In this document: positions 20,665 through 30,304 of the stretch, piece by piece
Numbering within the stretch: position 1 is the first letter of the stretch
Layout: each line of letters opens with the position of its first letter
NCBI GenBank assembly: GCA_000149225.2
Contig: CM000688.1
Span: 868,001-932,000, forward strand
Direction of reading: 5' to 3'
DNA length: 64,000 nucleotides
Source: Lachancea kluyveri NRRL Y-12651
Lineage: Eukaryota; Ascomycota; Saccharomycetes; Saccharomycetales; Saccharomycetaceae
Program-made: the position numbers and the translations under genes
The notes under the pieces: model-generated
Seen by the model: the letters and a program-made list of their open reading frames with translations, nothing else
What the model was told of the DNA's origin: nothing
Database searches by the model: none

Positions 20665-22509
20665 TTACTTCCTATTGTAACTATTGTGCAGCTGGTCTAC
20701 CTGAAGCTGCAAGGCTCTTAGATCACCTAAAATTGTATTGTTCGCAGGAGGCTGCTGGAATGGCGATTGTTGTGGTACTGGGGACGGGGTAAATCTGTTG
20801 ATGTGCTGAGGTTGTGTGTTGTAATTCATAGGCATTGTTCCAGTCACATTGGGGTACAATTGCTGAGGATGTTGCTGTTGGTAGCTGTTGTTATAACTCG
20901 AAATAGGCTGGCCGTTTGTGCTTGGTGCTGCTAAGTTCATCGCGCTAGCACTTGGTGATGGTGTATTAGAAAGTAACGATTGAAAATAGTCACCGGAAGC
21001 AGATCCTGGTATAAGGTTGTCATTAGGCTGAGGTTGAGGTGAGAAAAGGGACCCGTCCATTTTACTTTGTAATACAGGCAATGGCCGCGGATTACTATTG
21101 ACGTTACCAGAAGGAGAAGGAAGAAATGTGTGAGAAGAAGAAGAAGGGCGAGGAGGAGGAGGAGGAGGAGGAGGAAGAACAGCAGTGGGAGTAAAGTGCT
21201 GTTTCATCAGATAATTTGCGGAGCCAGTAGCAGTTGGTCTCAAAGGCTGCAATCCATCGGCAGGACTAGGTATTGATGATTCATGCGCAGTAGAGAGGTT
21301 ACCTTGAGGATTTTCTATCCGAACTTGGGGCGTACGAAACAGGTGGTTGGCAGAACCCGTAGAAGTCGGCTTCAAAGGTTCCAGCGCCTGTTGTTGCCCG
21401 TTTTGATCGACAAATATAGACGGGATTTGGCTTGGAACACCACCGATAGATACACTGTCAACGTTGTGGATCTGTTGGAAATGGTTCAAGGATTCTCTCA
21501 TGTCCTCTAGTACTTCCTTCTCCTCTTGAGTTTCGGGTTGGCGGGACGGTGGTTGTGCAATGAGTGTGCTATGATGCTTCCTTGCGGATAGTTTCTTTAA
21601 CAGTTGATCCATGGGCAGAGATAAGTCTAAAGGCTTGCCGTTATCTTCATCCCCCTCTTCACCCTCGTCATTTTTAGTACTAGCACTTTGATCTGTTGCT
21701 TTGGCATCGGTTGGCTCACCACTGGATATATCTTCTTGGAAAGTGACCAAATTTTCTGAAAACCTAACTTTTTTGACCTTGTTTCCGTAATTTTTTATTC
21801 TTCTCCTAATTTTTGTCCTCATGGTTTGGCCAGTCAATAGCAAAGATGCAAAGCTATCAAAATCAACTTTTTGATTATCGCTATTAGGTTCGTCCTGGAC
21901 TTCTTCGTAGATATCTTGCTCTTTCTCTCTAGAGAGGATAGGTTTTGGTGTAGGGATCGGTGCTTTATCCAAAATCATTTTTCTTGTTGGTAACACATTA
22001 TGCTTTAATGAGTGAGATACGAGTCTTAGTACAGCAAAGAATTCACCAATATTCAAAGCGTTTTTACAGGTCTTAAAGATCTGTGCAATTCTAGTTCTAA
22101 CTAGATCACTTATTGGGAAATTGGAAAGAAACCTAAAAACGTCTTCTAGTTTGATCAACTTGGAATGTTTTCTTAGAGCAATACAACTATACCATCTTAG
22201 ATAAGTTTTCACTTCGTCTTTCGTCAATTGATTTGAAGATAAGGATAGTGGAACTTTTAAATCATCTTGAGTCTCGACGTAATTGGTCAATTTAGTTTCA
22301 GACCCACTAGCACTTGGTGTGTTAATAGACCCCATGTTATTGTTTGTGCTGAATTCCCCTCCTCCATTTTGTAAGGGTAAAGATTGAGTAGACGGATTCC
22401 TAGCATTAAAGTCCTCACTAAAGTTAAAGGAAACGGCGGGAGGAGCTTCTGCCTCACTGGAACCAATAGTATCTTCAAGACCTGGTATATTCAACCATTC
22501 GAATGACAT
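20665..22509 (-). CDS. SCD5: Scd5, PP1-targeting endocytic adaptor
   Basis: The 614-residue protein starts MSFEWLNIPGLED, close to the S. cerevisiae Scd5 start. It carries a protein phosphatase-1 docking motif KKVRF near residue 245 and two copies of a PL-K/R-PT-x-TGSAN repeat (about 375 and 420) that fit the LxxTxTG target of Ark1/Prk1 kinases. A poly-proline run follows near 445 and a Gln/Asn/Pro-rich tail. Scd5 brings the phosphatase Glc7 to cortical actin patches, where it reverses Prk1 phosphorylation of Pan1 and Sla1. The protein is shorter than that of S. cerevisiae (872), which has more repeats. Position and strand match YOR329C. Confidence 0.92.
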   Translation of the reverse strand: MSFEWLNIPGLEDTIGSSEAEAPPAVSFNFSEDFNARNPSTQSLPLQNGGGEFSTNNNMGSINTPSASGSETKLTNYVETQDDLKVPLSLSSNQLTKDEVKTYLRWYSCIALRKHSKLIKLEDVFRFLSNFPISDLVRTRIAQIFKTCKNALNIGEFFAVLRLVSHSLKHNVLPTRKMILDKAPIPTPKPILSREKEQDIYEEVQDEPNSDNQKVDFDSFASLLLTGQTMRTKIRRRIKNYGNKVKKVRFSENLVTFQEDISSGEPTDAKATDQSASTKNDEGEEGDEDNGKPLDLSLPMDQLLKKLSARKHHSTLIAQPPSRQPETQEEKEVLEDMRESLNHFQQIHNVDSVSIGGVPSQIPSIFVDQNGQQQALEPLKPTSTGSANHLFRTPQVRIENPQGNLSTAHESSIPSPADGLQPLRPTATGSANYLMKQHFTPTAVLPPPPPPPPRPSSSSHTFLPSPSGNVNSNPRPLPVLQSKMDGSLFSPQPQPNDNLIPGSASGDYFQSLLSNTPSPSASAMNLAAPSTNGQPISSYNNSYQQQHPQQLYPNVTGTMPMNYNTQPQHINRFTPSPVPQQSPFQQPPANNTILGDLRALQLQVDQLHNSYNRK

Positions 22510-22645
22510 TTTTCCGGAACGGTCCTTGTCCTTTTAAACTACTTGGAGGTATGTGTTTTTTTCGAGATTATTAAAAAGTTCAAGAATGGTGAGAAAATTC
22601 ACTCTTCTGGAATCGCAGTGTTGTTCAAACAGATTAGGATAAAGG

Positions 22646-23386
22646 ATGGGGCTAAAAGGAAATACTAAAAGAGCTTTTGGAGACAGCAGTGATAGTGAAA
22701 GTGAATCAGAAGAAGATAAATTCGGTCAATATGTAAAACGAAAGGCTGTTGAGGCTAACAAGAGAGTCCAAAATGCCAAAAAGTTTGAGTTCGATGTTGA
22801 GAGCGAAACAGAAAAGCCAAGCAAAGAGCAACCCGCTAAATCCAGATTTATTGGAAATATACTGGAGTCTAGAAAGCAACGTGAACTGGATAAGTTGCAA
22901 GCACAATCCCTAAAAATCAAGCTAGAGAGAAAACTAGAGGGCGAAGAACTTAAAGGTAGGGAGACTTTTGTAACAGAAAGCTACAGAGAAAAACAGGCGT
23001 TGATACATGAGGCTGAAACAAGAGCACAAAATGAGGAGATGAAAGAAAAGCAAGATGGGGCAATTGGGGCATACCATCTTACTAGAAAACTGCTTCTTGA
23101 CGACGACGATAACGACGACGACACAACGTCAGAAAGCAAAACAGCCACCAGAACTTTGCAAGAGAGGAAGAATATTACCTTTGAGAATGATGTATACAGA
23201 GCAAAACCTTCAAAGATAACGAGGAGTTTTGTTAATTCTTCAAATAAACAAGATATTGGACCTGGCTCTACAAACACAAAAAATCAGATCCAAATCTTCC
23301 TCGCGCCACAGAAGTCTCAAGAAGAATTGGAAAAATTGACACAAGAATATTGGAAAAGATCTAATACCAAGAAAGTAAAGAATTAA
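22646..23386 (+). CDS. NSRP1/CCDC55-family coiled-coil protein
   Basis: The 246-residue, highly charged protein aligns by eye with the N-terminal domain of human nuclear speckle splicing regulatory protein 1: FGDSSDSESESEED matches the Ser/Asp start, KSRFIGNILESRKQRELDK matches KPKYIHNLLKAVEIRKKEQ, and RETFVTESYREKQ matches EAFVTSAYKKK. An acidic patch (LLLDDDDNDDD) follows near residue 150. In animals the protein binds splicing factors and affects splice choice; its role in yeast is unknown to me. It lies between SCD5 and MIP1, a place where S. cerevisiae has no such gene as far as I recall. It is divergent from SCD5 (136 bp). The frame is intact and codon use looks ordinary. Confidence 0.8.
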   Translation: MGLKGNTKRAFGDSSDSESESEEDKFGQYVKRKAVEANKRVQNAKKFEFDVESETEKPSKEQPAKSRFIGNILESRKQRELDKLQAQSLKIKLERKLEGEELKGRETFVTESYREKQALIHEAETRAQNEEMKEKQDGAIGAYHLTRKLLLDDDDNDDDTTSESKTATRTLQERKNITFENDVYRAKPSKITRSFVNSSNKQDIGPGSTNTKNQIQIFLAPQKSQEELEKLTQEYWKRSNTKKVKN

Positions 23387-23437
23387 TAAAGTGTTTTTGA
23401 GTAGTAATACACTTGAGGTACATTTAGGTCTTTTTTT

Positions 23438-26400
23438 CTAATGTAATCTTTGTGATATCTTTCTATCAAGTGTCCTCGAAGGTGGAACATGAGAACCATC
23501 TTCACGCTTTTTTTTGCTAACTGCTTGCTTGAATCCGGTAAATGATTTATTTGTAGTTCTGGCTTTTATTCTCGGTTTAGTCTTATTCACTGGCTTTACC
23601 TTTTCTTCAGCAAGTACGTCGTCAATAATTGAATCCACTAGCTTACTAGGATCAACTGTATTCTTAAAGAACTGCTTCTCTTTTTCCTCAGCAATCTCCC
23701 TGGACTTGTCGATGCATTGATTGAATGCTTCAAATGCTTTCCTTCCACCGTGAACCCGCTTATATCTTCTCTCCATAGGGTTCAAGGGTTTTACTTTCTT
23801 TGAAGGTTTCCCCGTGAACACAGGCACGGGATCTCCGACGTGTGCTTCTGCTGCTAATCTGTGCTGTAATTCCAAATCATTTGGTGGACACGAAGGTAAC
23901 AAATCTACCGAAGCCTGCCGCTCATGTTCTGTATTGACATTCTTTTTAAAGACAGGTCCGTGTTGTCCGTCGGCCTTATGATATTTTTGAACTGTGGTGC
24001 CTTTATCCTCGACATAAGAGGTCTGCATTATGCTAATCTTTTCCCTTTTTCCACTTTTTATGTCTTTGACATAATCTAAGAAAGAATACTCCTTTGCACT
24101 CGTATCCTTGTAAAACTTTTTTGCTGCCATTTCTTGGAAGTAAGCATCTTCTAGTTCGTCAATTTTCCACTTGGCCGTTTGAACTTGCATTTTTAGAAAG
24201 TACTTCAAAAACTCTTTCGTATAGGCCCTGTTGTAATTGGAAAAGACCGGCTCCCTGTAGTTGTAGGGGAAATCGGAGACGTTAATCTGGTTGTTTGGTG
24301 TGCCTAGATGACTTTTTGGATTTTCTAAAATAGCCCTAATGTCCACGGATTCACCGTGAGGGATAGGGATGCTGTTTGATGGTGTGACACAATCCATATC
24401 AACCTCTTTCCTCATAACGTGGTCGATATCTACGGCAGAAAAAAATGCGCAATTCTGGGGCAGATCGTCGATGCCCATTTGCTCACAAAATATCGCTCTT
24501 GTCCAAATATTGCTGATTTGTAAAGCCTTGGCTGCTCTATATTTGTCGGTTTCTGCGACCAAGAACCTAATTTCATCATGAATAGACAGAGATAAACGTG
24601 CTTTAATGGAGTATTTCTTGATCAAATAGTTCATAGAGCAGCATAGTAAATGCAAATAATCAACACCAGAAGACTGGATGGCCCAATTGATTCTCGAGGG
24701 TAAAAAGCTGTTAGAGCCTAGGTTACGTCTCATTAGTGAAAATGTAATACCTGCACCAAGTACTGGGGTTTTTGGCTCATCCTGCTCGGCAATGTGTTCC
24801 AATTTGTTGAACAAAACTGATTCTGAACCACCGTACCAAAACTTTTTAAAAACTTTTGAGCGTTTGGTTTTACCTTTTGTGCTTTCGTACAGCTTTCCAG
24901 CAGTCTCAACAGCCTCTTCGTCGGAAAGTGCCGGATTAAACCTTTTTAGTAACTGCGTTGCAAATTTGACACCGGCACCATAAATCCTACCATAGTTAAA
25001 AATCTTAGCTTCGTTACGAGAGCAGCCCAAGATCTTGGCAGTTTTTGTGTGTAGATCAGTGCCCTCGTTCTTAGTACCTTCCAAACACATCCAGCCGATT
25101 GCAGTACCGCCATGTATGTTGAAGACCGAGTCGCCGACAAGAGAAGCTATCCATAGTTCTTCGCTATCAACGTCAGCGCCAACAAACGAATATCCATTGG
25201 GAGCTTGGACTTGAGTTTTTAACTCAGAACCAATTCTGTTTTCCTTAGCATTGGATGCAGTTAGCCAGGTGTTTTCTACCGATCTTCTCGTTACTGTACC
25301 CATTGGAATAACAGTTGGTAAAATAATACCCAAGTCAGGATTTTCGCTATCGGTAGAGTCAAGTTGTTTAAACTGCCCCGGAAAATCTTGTTTTTTAACC
25401 ACAAACTGAGACATGATTCTTTCCCTGGCTGACATCCAGTAGGATCCAGATGAATTTATCTTTAATGCATCATGCGCGAACTCGGAATGTGATGTTAAAA
25501 TGCCTTTCTCGAAAAAATTGATGTAAGGTTTGCTTAGCAAAGTGGTACAGTTGAATTCTGGCCCGTTAGGATGCGGAACTTTAAGGAGAACATGCTCTTC
25601 GTCTGCTAATGATTGTTCCTCTTCATCTGCTACTGCATAATTTCTGCGTTTAAAATCCTCAATCTGTTCTTTCGGTACTTGGAAACACCAACCAGAGCTT
25701 TCTGTCCATATAACTGGTGACCCATCCCATGACAACTTGAAGAAAAGCGGTACCACACGTGACCTGATAGTGACGCTGGGTTTTTCACTATTTCTATTGG
25801 GAAACAATGACCTATACCACTCTGGGAACCCGGGCAACTTTTGGCCTTTTACTGGAACGCCCTTTTTGGTTAGCCGCAGAGGTTTTATTGTCCAGTCTAG
25901 CTGCCGCAGCCATGGGTCCTTTGAAAACACCTCTGGGTTATCTTTCGTTTTAACCGTTTCTTCGACGATTTTAATGATTTTCTCTTCGATTTTTTGTTTG
26001 CTCTCCTGATAAATAGATTCCGCCCGGCTGATATATTGTTGCCAGCCTTTATTCTGTGTCGGAAGTATGCAGCTACTCAGAATTTTTAGTGCTCCAAAGG
26101 AAACAGGATGGGGACATTTCTCTCTGAAAAGTGGAAAAACTTTGTCAAAGACTTTACTGGTAACCTCGACATCTGTGGAACAGTAATTGACCATTTCTTG
26201 AAAATTGTTTATTATCTCGTTTTTGTTTAGTGTTGCAAAAAAGTCTCTTGGCTCCTTGTTCATCTTTATATGACAGTGCAAAAGAGCAACATCCTTTAGA
26301 GAATTCATAGTCGAAACAGTCATCCAAGGATCTTCCTCCTCGGCAGTATTGGGTTCCAGGTCATCTTGTTCTTTTTGAGTTGTTTTCTTGTTTTTCATCC

Positions 26401-27172
26401 ATTTAGGCCGTTGGCGTGAGCACATCCCTGAAGAGGCAATGTGCAAAGACATCGTATCCAGGAAAAAGGTCTCAGATTCCTGGAAGTTGTATTCTTCAAG
26501 GACACGAGCCCTATCATATCCGACATTGTGTCCTATCACGAGCCTTTTTTGAGCCGTTGAATTCATTGGAATTAAATGTTGTGGATTGTCATCACCGCAT
26601 AAATATGGTGAGCACCAAGAATACCAGGCCTTGGAGGATAATGCAGTAGCTAGCACTGGGTAGGGAGAAATCTTGTAAAGGGTTTCGACGTCAAACACTA
26701 TGGTATCTTCAAGAGGATACGGTACTGGCTGCGGTAGCTTACCAGGCTCATAGCGATGCCAACCAGGTTTACGGATCCATTCACATGGTTTTGCCACTAT
26801 ATGGGTAAATTTGTTTTGACACATAGACAAATAAGGCTCCGAAGCAAAATGTCCCAATTTTTGGAAGTGCTCGTCTAGAGAGTTCCCTTGTAAAGGCGGC
26901 AATGTGAAGGAGATGGGTGAAGTAATACTGGTTTTTTTGCCCAGCAAACCATGCTGCTTCAAAAATTGCTTGGACAGCTGAACCAGCTCGCTCTTTTCCT
27001 GTGGACTCAACCCATCTTCTTTTTTACTCAGCTTCTTGTTTCCAAACAGCTGTTCATGCAATGACTTGCTTAGATGCTGAATACCCACAGGATTTATTCT
27101 CGGCTCTTCATGTGTTGCAAGACAGCGAACACATTGGAGGAGTCTCCGCTGTGAAGATCTTCTCGCGTGCAT
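23438..27172 (-). CDS. MIP1: Mip1, mitochondrial DNA polymerase gamma
   Basis: The 1244-residue family A polymerase replicates mitochondrial DNA. The N-terminus (MHARRSSQRRLLQCVRCLAT) is basic and hydroxylated, a mitochondrial targeting signal. The 3'-5' exonuclease starts near residue 160 with VFDVETLY (Exo I), followed by GHNVGYDRARV (Exo II) and YCSTDVEVT (Exo III). Polymerase motifs are VGADVDSEELWIASLVGD (A), RNEAKIFNYGRIYGAG (B) and SIHDEIRFL (C). A fungal C-terminal extension follows. Length matches S. cerevisiae (1254). The 3' end converges with the NSRP1-family gene 51 bp away. Confidence 0.97.
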   Translation of the reverse strand: MHARRSSQRRLLQCVRCLATHEEPRINPVGIQHLSKSLHEQLFGNKKLSKKEDGLSPQEKSELVQLSKQFLKQHGLLGKKTSITSPISFTLPPLQGNSLDEHFQKLGHFASEPYLSMCQNKFTHIVAKPCEWIRKPGWHRYEPGKLPQPVPYPLEDTIVFDVETLYKISPYPVLATALSSKAWYSWCSPYLCGDDNPQHLIPMNSTAQKRLVIGHNVGYDRARVLEEYNFQESETFFLDTMSLHIASSGMCSRQRPKWMKNKKTTQKEQDDLEPNTAEEEDPWMTVSTMNSLKDVALLHCHIKMNKEPRDFFATLNKNEIINNFQEMVNYCSTDVEVTSKVFDKVFPLFREKCPHPVSFGALKILSSCILPTQNKGWQQYISRAESIYQESKQKIEEKIIKIVEETVKTKDNPEVFSKDPWLRQLDWTIKPLRLTKKGVPVKGQKLPGFPEWYRSLFPNRNSEKPSVTIRSRVVPLFFKLSWDGSPVIWTESSGWCFQVPKEQIEDFKRRNYAVADEEEQSLADEEHVLLKVPHPNGPEFNCTTLLSKPYINFFEKGILTSHSEFAHDALKINSSGSYWMSARERIMSQFVVKKQDFPGQFKQLDSTDSENPDLGIILPTVIPMGTVTRRSVENTWLTASNAKENRIGSELKTQVQAPNGYSFVGADVDSEELWIASLVGDSVFNIHGGTAIGWMCLEGTKNEGTDLHTKTAKILGCSRNEAKIFNYGRIYGAGVKFATQLLKRFNPALSDEEAVETAGKLYESTKGKTKRSKVFKKFWYGGSESVLFNKLEHIAEQDEPKTPVLGAGITFSLMRRNLGSNSFLPSRINWAIQSSGVDYLHLLCCSMNYLIKKYSIKARLSLSIHDEIRFLVAETDKYRAAKALQISNIWTRAIFCEQMGIDDLPQNCAFFSAVDIDHVMRKEVDMDCVTPSNSIPIPHGESVDIRAILENPKSHLGTPNNQINVSDFPYNYREPVFSNYNRAYTKEFLKYFLKMQVQTAKWKIDELEDAYFQEMAAKKFYKDTSAKEYSFLDYVKDIKSGKREKISIMQTSYVEDKGTTVQKYHKADGQHGPVFKKNVNTEHERQASVDLLPSCPPNDLELQHRLAAEAHVGDPVPVFTGKPSKKVKPLNPMERRYKRVHGGRKAFEAFNQCIDKSREIAEEKEKQFFKNTVDPSKLVDSIIDDVLAEEKVKPVNKTKPRIKARTTNKSFTGFKQAVSKKKREDGSHVPPSRTLDRKISQRLH

Positions 27173-27585
27173 CTAGCTCCAGGTATCAACACAGGTATTT
27201 GGGTCCCCGATATACTGAGAAATGGTTCCTTGAGGAAACCTCACGTTGTCATGAACTTGATAAGCAAAGATCACCGTAAACATTGAGAAAATGTTGGCAC
27301 GAGTCGTATGCACCGAACCCATCATTCTGGACGCAATCCAGTGATATGCTTCGTGCATTCTTGCGTACTTAGTGATTCTGCATTGGCTGTATACCACAAT
27401 CACCGTAAACGAAAATATTATACGCTTGGTGCCGTGTGCTGCAAAAAAAAAAATTTCAGTCACGGTACCCCTTAAAGAAAAAGTAAAACGAAAGTTAGAC
27501 AGCCACCTGTTGTAGCTCGCATACTTCCACCCACTTTATTCCATCATCACAAAAAAGTAAAAGACAACTCTATCATACGAGCAAC
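27173..27585. promoter_or_regulatory. Divergent promoter MIP1 / VMA4
   Basis: 413 bp shared by two divergent genes. There is an A10 run near 27442 and AT-rich sequence before VMA4; no factor site that I would name. Confidence 0.4.
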
Positions 27586-28278
27586 ATGTCTGCCGCCATC
27601 ACTTCTTTAACCCCAACACAGGTGAATGATGAATTAAACAAAATGCAAGCCTTCATCAAGAAGGAAGCAGAAGAAAAGGCCAAGGAGATCCAATTGAAGG
27701 CTGACCAGGAGTACGAAATTGAAAAGACTAGCATCGTTCGTAATGAAATCAGCAGTATTGACGCTGCTATGGAAGACAAAACCAAGAAGGCTACTTTGAA
27801 GCAACAGATCGTCAAGTCGACCATTGCCAACAAGATGAGATTAAAGGTGTTGAGTACCAGAGAACAAGTCTTGGACGATATCTTCGACTCTGCAAAAGAA
27901 GAGTTGAACAAGATCTCTTCCAAAGAAAAAGAGTACAAGCCCATTTTGCACTCCTTGATCCTAGAAGGCTTGCTAAAGTTATTGGAACCAAGCGTCATCA
28001 TCAGATGTAGGGAGAAAGACACTTCTGTTGTCAAGTCCTTGGCAGATGCTGTTGCCAAGGAATACAAGGAAAAATCTGGAAGAGATGTTACCATTGCCCT
28101 CTCGGATAAGCGTTTGAACAAGGATATTGCAGGCGGTGTTATTTTGTCTGATTCCTCCGACAAGATCGAAATCGACAACACTTTGGAAGAAAGGTTAAAA
28201 TTGTTGAGTGAAGAAGCATTGCCTGCAATCAGATTAGAGCTATTTGGTCCTTCTCAAACCAGAAAGTTTTTTGATTAG
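27586..28278 (+). CDS. VMA4: Vma4, V-ATPase V1 subunit E
   Basis: The 230-residue protein is subunit E of the vacuolar proton pump's peripheral stalk, which ties the catalytic V1 sector to the membrane. The N-terminal half is one long charged helix that pairs with subunit G ([26 protein letters not shown]...); the C-terminal half is a globular domain ending [31 protein letters not shown], nearly identical to S. cerevisiae Vma4 (233). The gene shows strong codon bias, as expected for an abundant protein. Divergent from MIP1, followed by MRS2. Confidence 0.98.
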   Translation: MSAAITSLTPTQVNDELNKMQAFIKKEAEEKAKEIQLKADQEYEIEKTSIVRNEISSIDAAMEDKTKKATLKQQIVKSTIANKMRLKVLSTREQVLDDIFDSAKEELNKISSKEKEYKPILHSLILEGLLKLLEPSVIIRCREKDTSVVKSLADAVAKEYKEKSGRDVTIALSDKRLNKDIAGGVILSDSSDKIEIDNTLEERLKLLSEEALPAIRLELFGPSQTRKFFD

Positions 28279-28643
28279 AATGAAAAATATGCCCACTGTC
28301 TTCAGCTACAGTGGCAGTCATGGTTTTAATACACAGTACTTTCTTTTGATATAATACAACTAGTTATACAGAAATCAGAAAAAAAAAAAAAAAAAAAAAA
28401 AAAAACAGTAATATTTCAAGTACCATGAGTAAAAGGCTGTCTGCCTACGTTCTGTATACTTTTTTTTTTCTTTTTATTCCTCGTAATGGATGTTACTATT
28501 TCTTGGCTTCTTCTCGACATGTACGCCTGTAGGGAAATCTAAGGAAGAAAAAAAAATCCATAGCTACACCGAGACGAACTTGAGTTCAGAGCAACCTCGA
28601 AGAGAAGAGCAAATAAAAGGGAGGCAATACCAAAAAATCATCC
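28279..28643. other. Spacer VMA4-MRS2 with a 27-nt A run
   Basis: 365 bp containing a homopolymer A27 (28379-28405) about 240 bp upstream of MRS2. Long A tracts exclude nucleosomes; run length in an assembly is unreliable. No gene seen. Confidence 0.5.
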
Positions 28644-29981
28644 ATGCCATCCGTATTTGCTTCTGGAATTAGGAGATTGTCACGTATAAACTGGGTTTCA
28701 GGGACTCTGGCGCCTTTATCTCTAGCTAGAACGCTCTCCGTACGGCAGCTCTCTCAGAGCCTCCCGCCTCCACAACCTCAACAGCTATTATCGGTGAAGC
28801 CTATCACTCCAAATGATGCGTATGTCTCTTGCACATTACTAAACTCCAAAGGTGATGTTACAGCAGTCTCCCAAAAATTTCCTAAATGGACTTTTCTAAG
28901 AGATCATGGTTTGTACCCTCGTGACTTGAGGAAAATCGACACCAGCACAATAGACATCATCCCAAGTATAGTTGTGAAACCTACCTGTATTTTAATCAAT
29001 TTACTTCACATTAAGGCCTTGATCCAAAAGAACCAGATATTTGTCTTTGACACCTCCAATCCAGAAGCGGCAATGAAACTGGGTGTATTGATGTATGACC
29101 TGGAATCCAAACTTTCACAAACAAACCTCACACCCCATCTGACTGCACAACTTTATGAACATAAAGCTCTTGAAAGTATACTGATCAATGTTATGACCTG
29201 CCTGGAGACCGAGTACAAACAGCACTACTCTATTTGTGGCCAAATTCTGAACGAATTGGAGGACCAGATCGACAGAGATAAACTTAGGGATTTGTTAATT
29301 AGGTCAAAAAATCTAACTTCGTTTTACCAGAAATCGTTACTTATCAGGGATGTTCTTGACGAATTGTTGGAGAGTGACGAGGATTTAGCTAGCATGTATT
29401 TGTCGGAACAAAAGACGGAAGCAGACGACTTTGCCGACTTGGAGATGCTATTAGAAACATACTACAAGCAATGTGATGAATACGTTCAACAGTCGGAGTC
29501 TTTAATACAGGATATCAAATCGACTGAGGAGATTGTGAATATTATTCTTGACGCCAATAGAAATTCCTTAATGCTATTCGAGCTAAAAGTTACCATCTAC
29601 ACCTTAGGTTTCACTGTTGCAACGATGGTGCCTGCGTTTTATGGGATGAACTTGAAAAACTTTATCGAAGAAAGTGAATTGGGCTTTGCATCCGTAGTTG
29701 TGTTTTCGATAATTTCAGCAGGTCTGGTCAGTGTGGCCAATTTTAGAGCATTACGCTCGGTTACTCGCTTAACACTAATGAATAACCACACAGGGGATAA
29801 GACTACCAAGCACATTCAAAACGCTAAGCTAGCCGTGGATAGGGAGGTGCCTACCTTATGGGCCCGTTGGAAACATGGCGCTCGAGTGATTTGGTCTGGA
29901 AATACCAACTACACAACAGTAGGCGATGGAAAAAGACGGGACATGATTTGGAAATGGTTGGTGGACGATAATAAGAAGTAG
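28644..29981 (+). CDS. MRS2: Mrs2, mitochondrial inner-membrane magnesium channel
   Basis: The 445-residue CorA-family channel brings magnesium into the matrix and is needed for group II intron splicing in S. cerevisiae (470 residues). A mitochondrial presequence (MPSVFASGIRRLSRINW...) precedes a helical matrix domain. The signature GMN is at residues 334-336 (YGMNLKNFIEES), at the end of the first of two C-terminal membrane helices (VTIYTLGFTVATMVPAFYG and ASVVVFSIISAGLVSVA). Both ends face the matrix in the known pentamer. Syntenic with YOR334W. Confidence 0.96.
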   Translation: MPSVFASGIRRLSRINWVSGTLAPLSLARTLSVRQLSQSLPPPQPQQLLSVKPITPNDAYVSCTLLNSKGDVTAVSQKFPKWTFLRDHGLYPRDLRKIDTSTIDIIPSIVVKPTCILINLLHIKALIQKNQIFVFDTSNPEAAMKLGVLMYDLESKLSQTNLTPHLTAQLYEHKALESILINVMTCLETEYKQHYSICGQILNELEDQIDRDKLRDLLIRSKNLTSFYQKSLLIRDVLDELLESDEDLASMYLSEQKTEADDFADLEMLLETYYKQCDEYVQQSESLIQDIKSTEEIVNIILDANRNSLMLFELKVTIYTLGFTVATMVPAFYGMNLKNFIEESELGFASVVVFSIISAGLVSVANFRALRSVTRLTLMNNHTGDKTTKHIQNAKLAVDREVPTLWARWKHGARVIWSGNTNYTTVGDGKRRDMIWKWLVDDNKK

Positions 29982-30304
29982 GCGATCCTGTAAATACTAA
30001 AAACAAAAATATAGACATACGTATACCCAAATGCACCAACTAGCAACGATATTTTTTTTTTTGCCTAATTAACTCTCAATGCTAAAGCTTCCGTCGGGGT
30101 TCGAAGACAATCACGAAAAAAGGAAAAAAAAAAAAAAAAGGGCAACATTGACAATTTTGGTTTCAACAAAGATAAACGGAAAAGTTAAAGATCACTCCAC
30201 TTAGGGAGCGTTTAGTGTTTAGACGAAGGCATTCGATACTAGACTCAATATTACCAAGAAAAGCTAGGAGAGTTAGTTAGGGCAACTGATTTTTTGTGTG
30301 TGCC
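29982..30304. other. Spacer MRS2-GIP4
   Basis: 323 bp with a T12-type run near 30051 and an A-rich run near 30127; the GIP4 promoter. A B-box-like GGTTCGA at 30098 has no tRNA around it. Confidence 0.4.

Noticed and set aside
30095-30112. GGTTCGA B-box-like string upstream of GIP4
   Set aside because: The following bases do not fit a T-arm, and no A box or acceptor stem can be paired around it.
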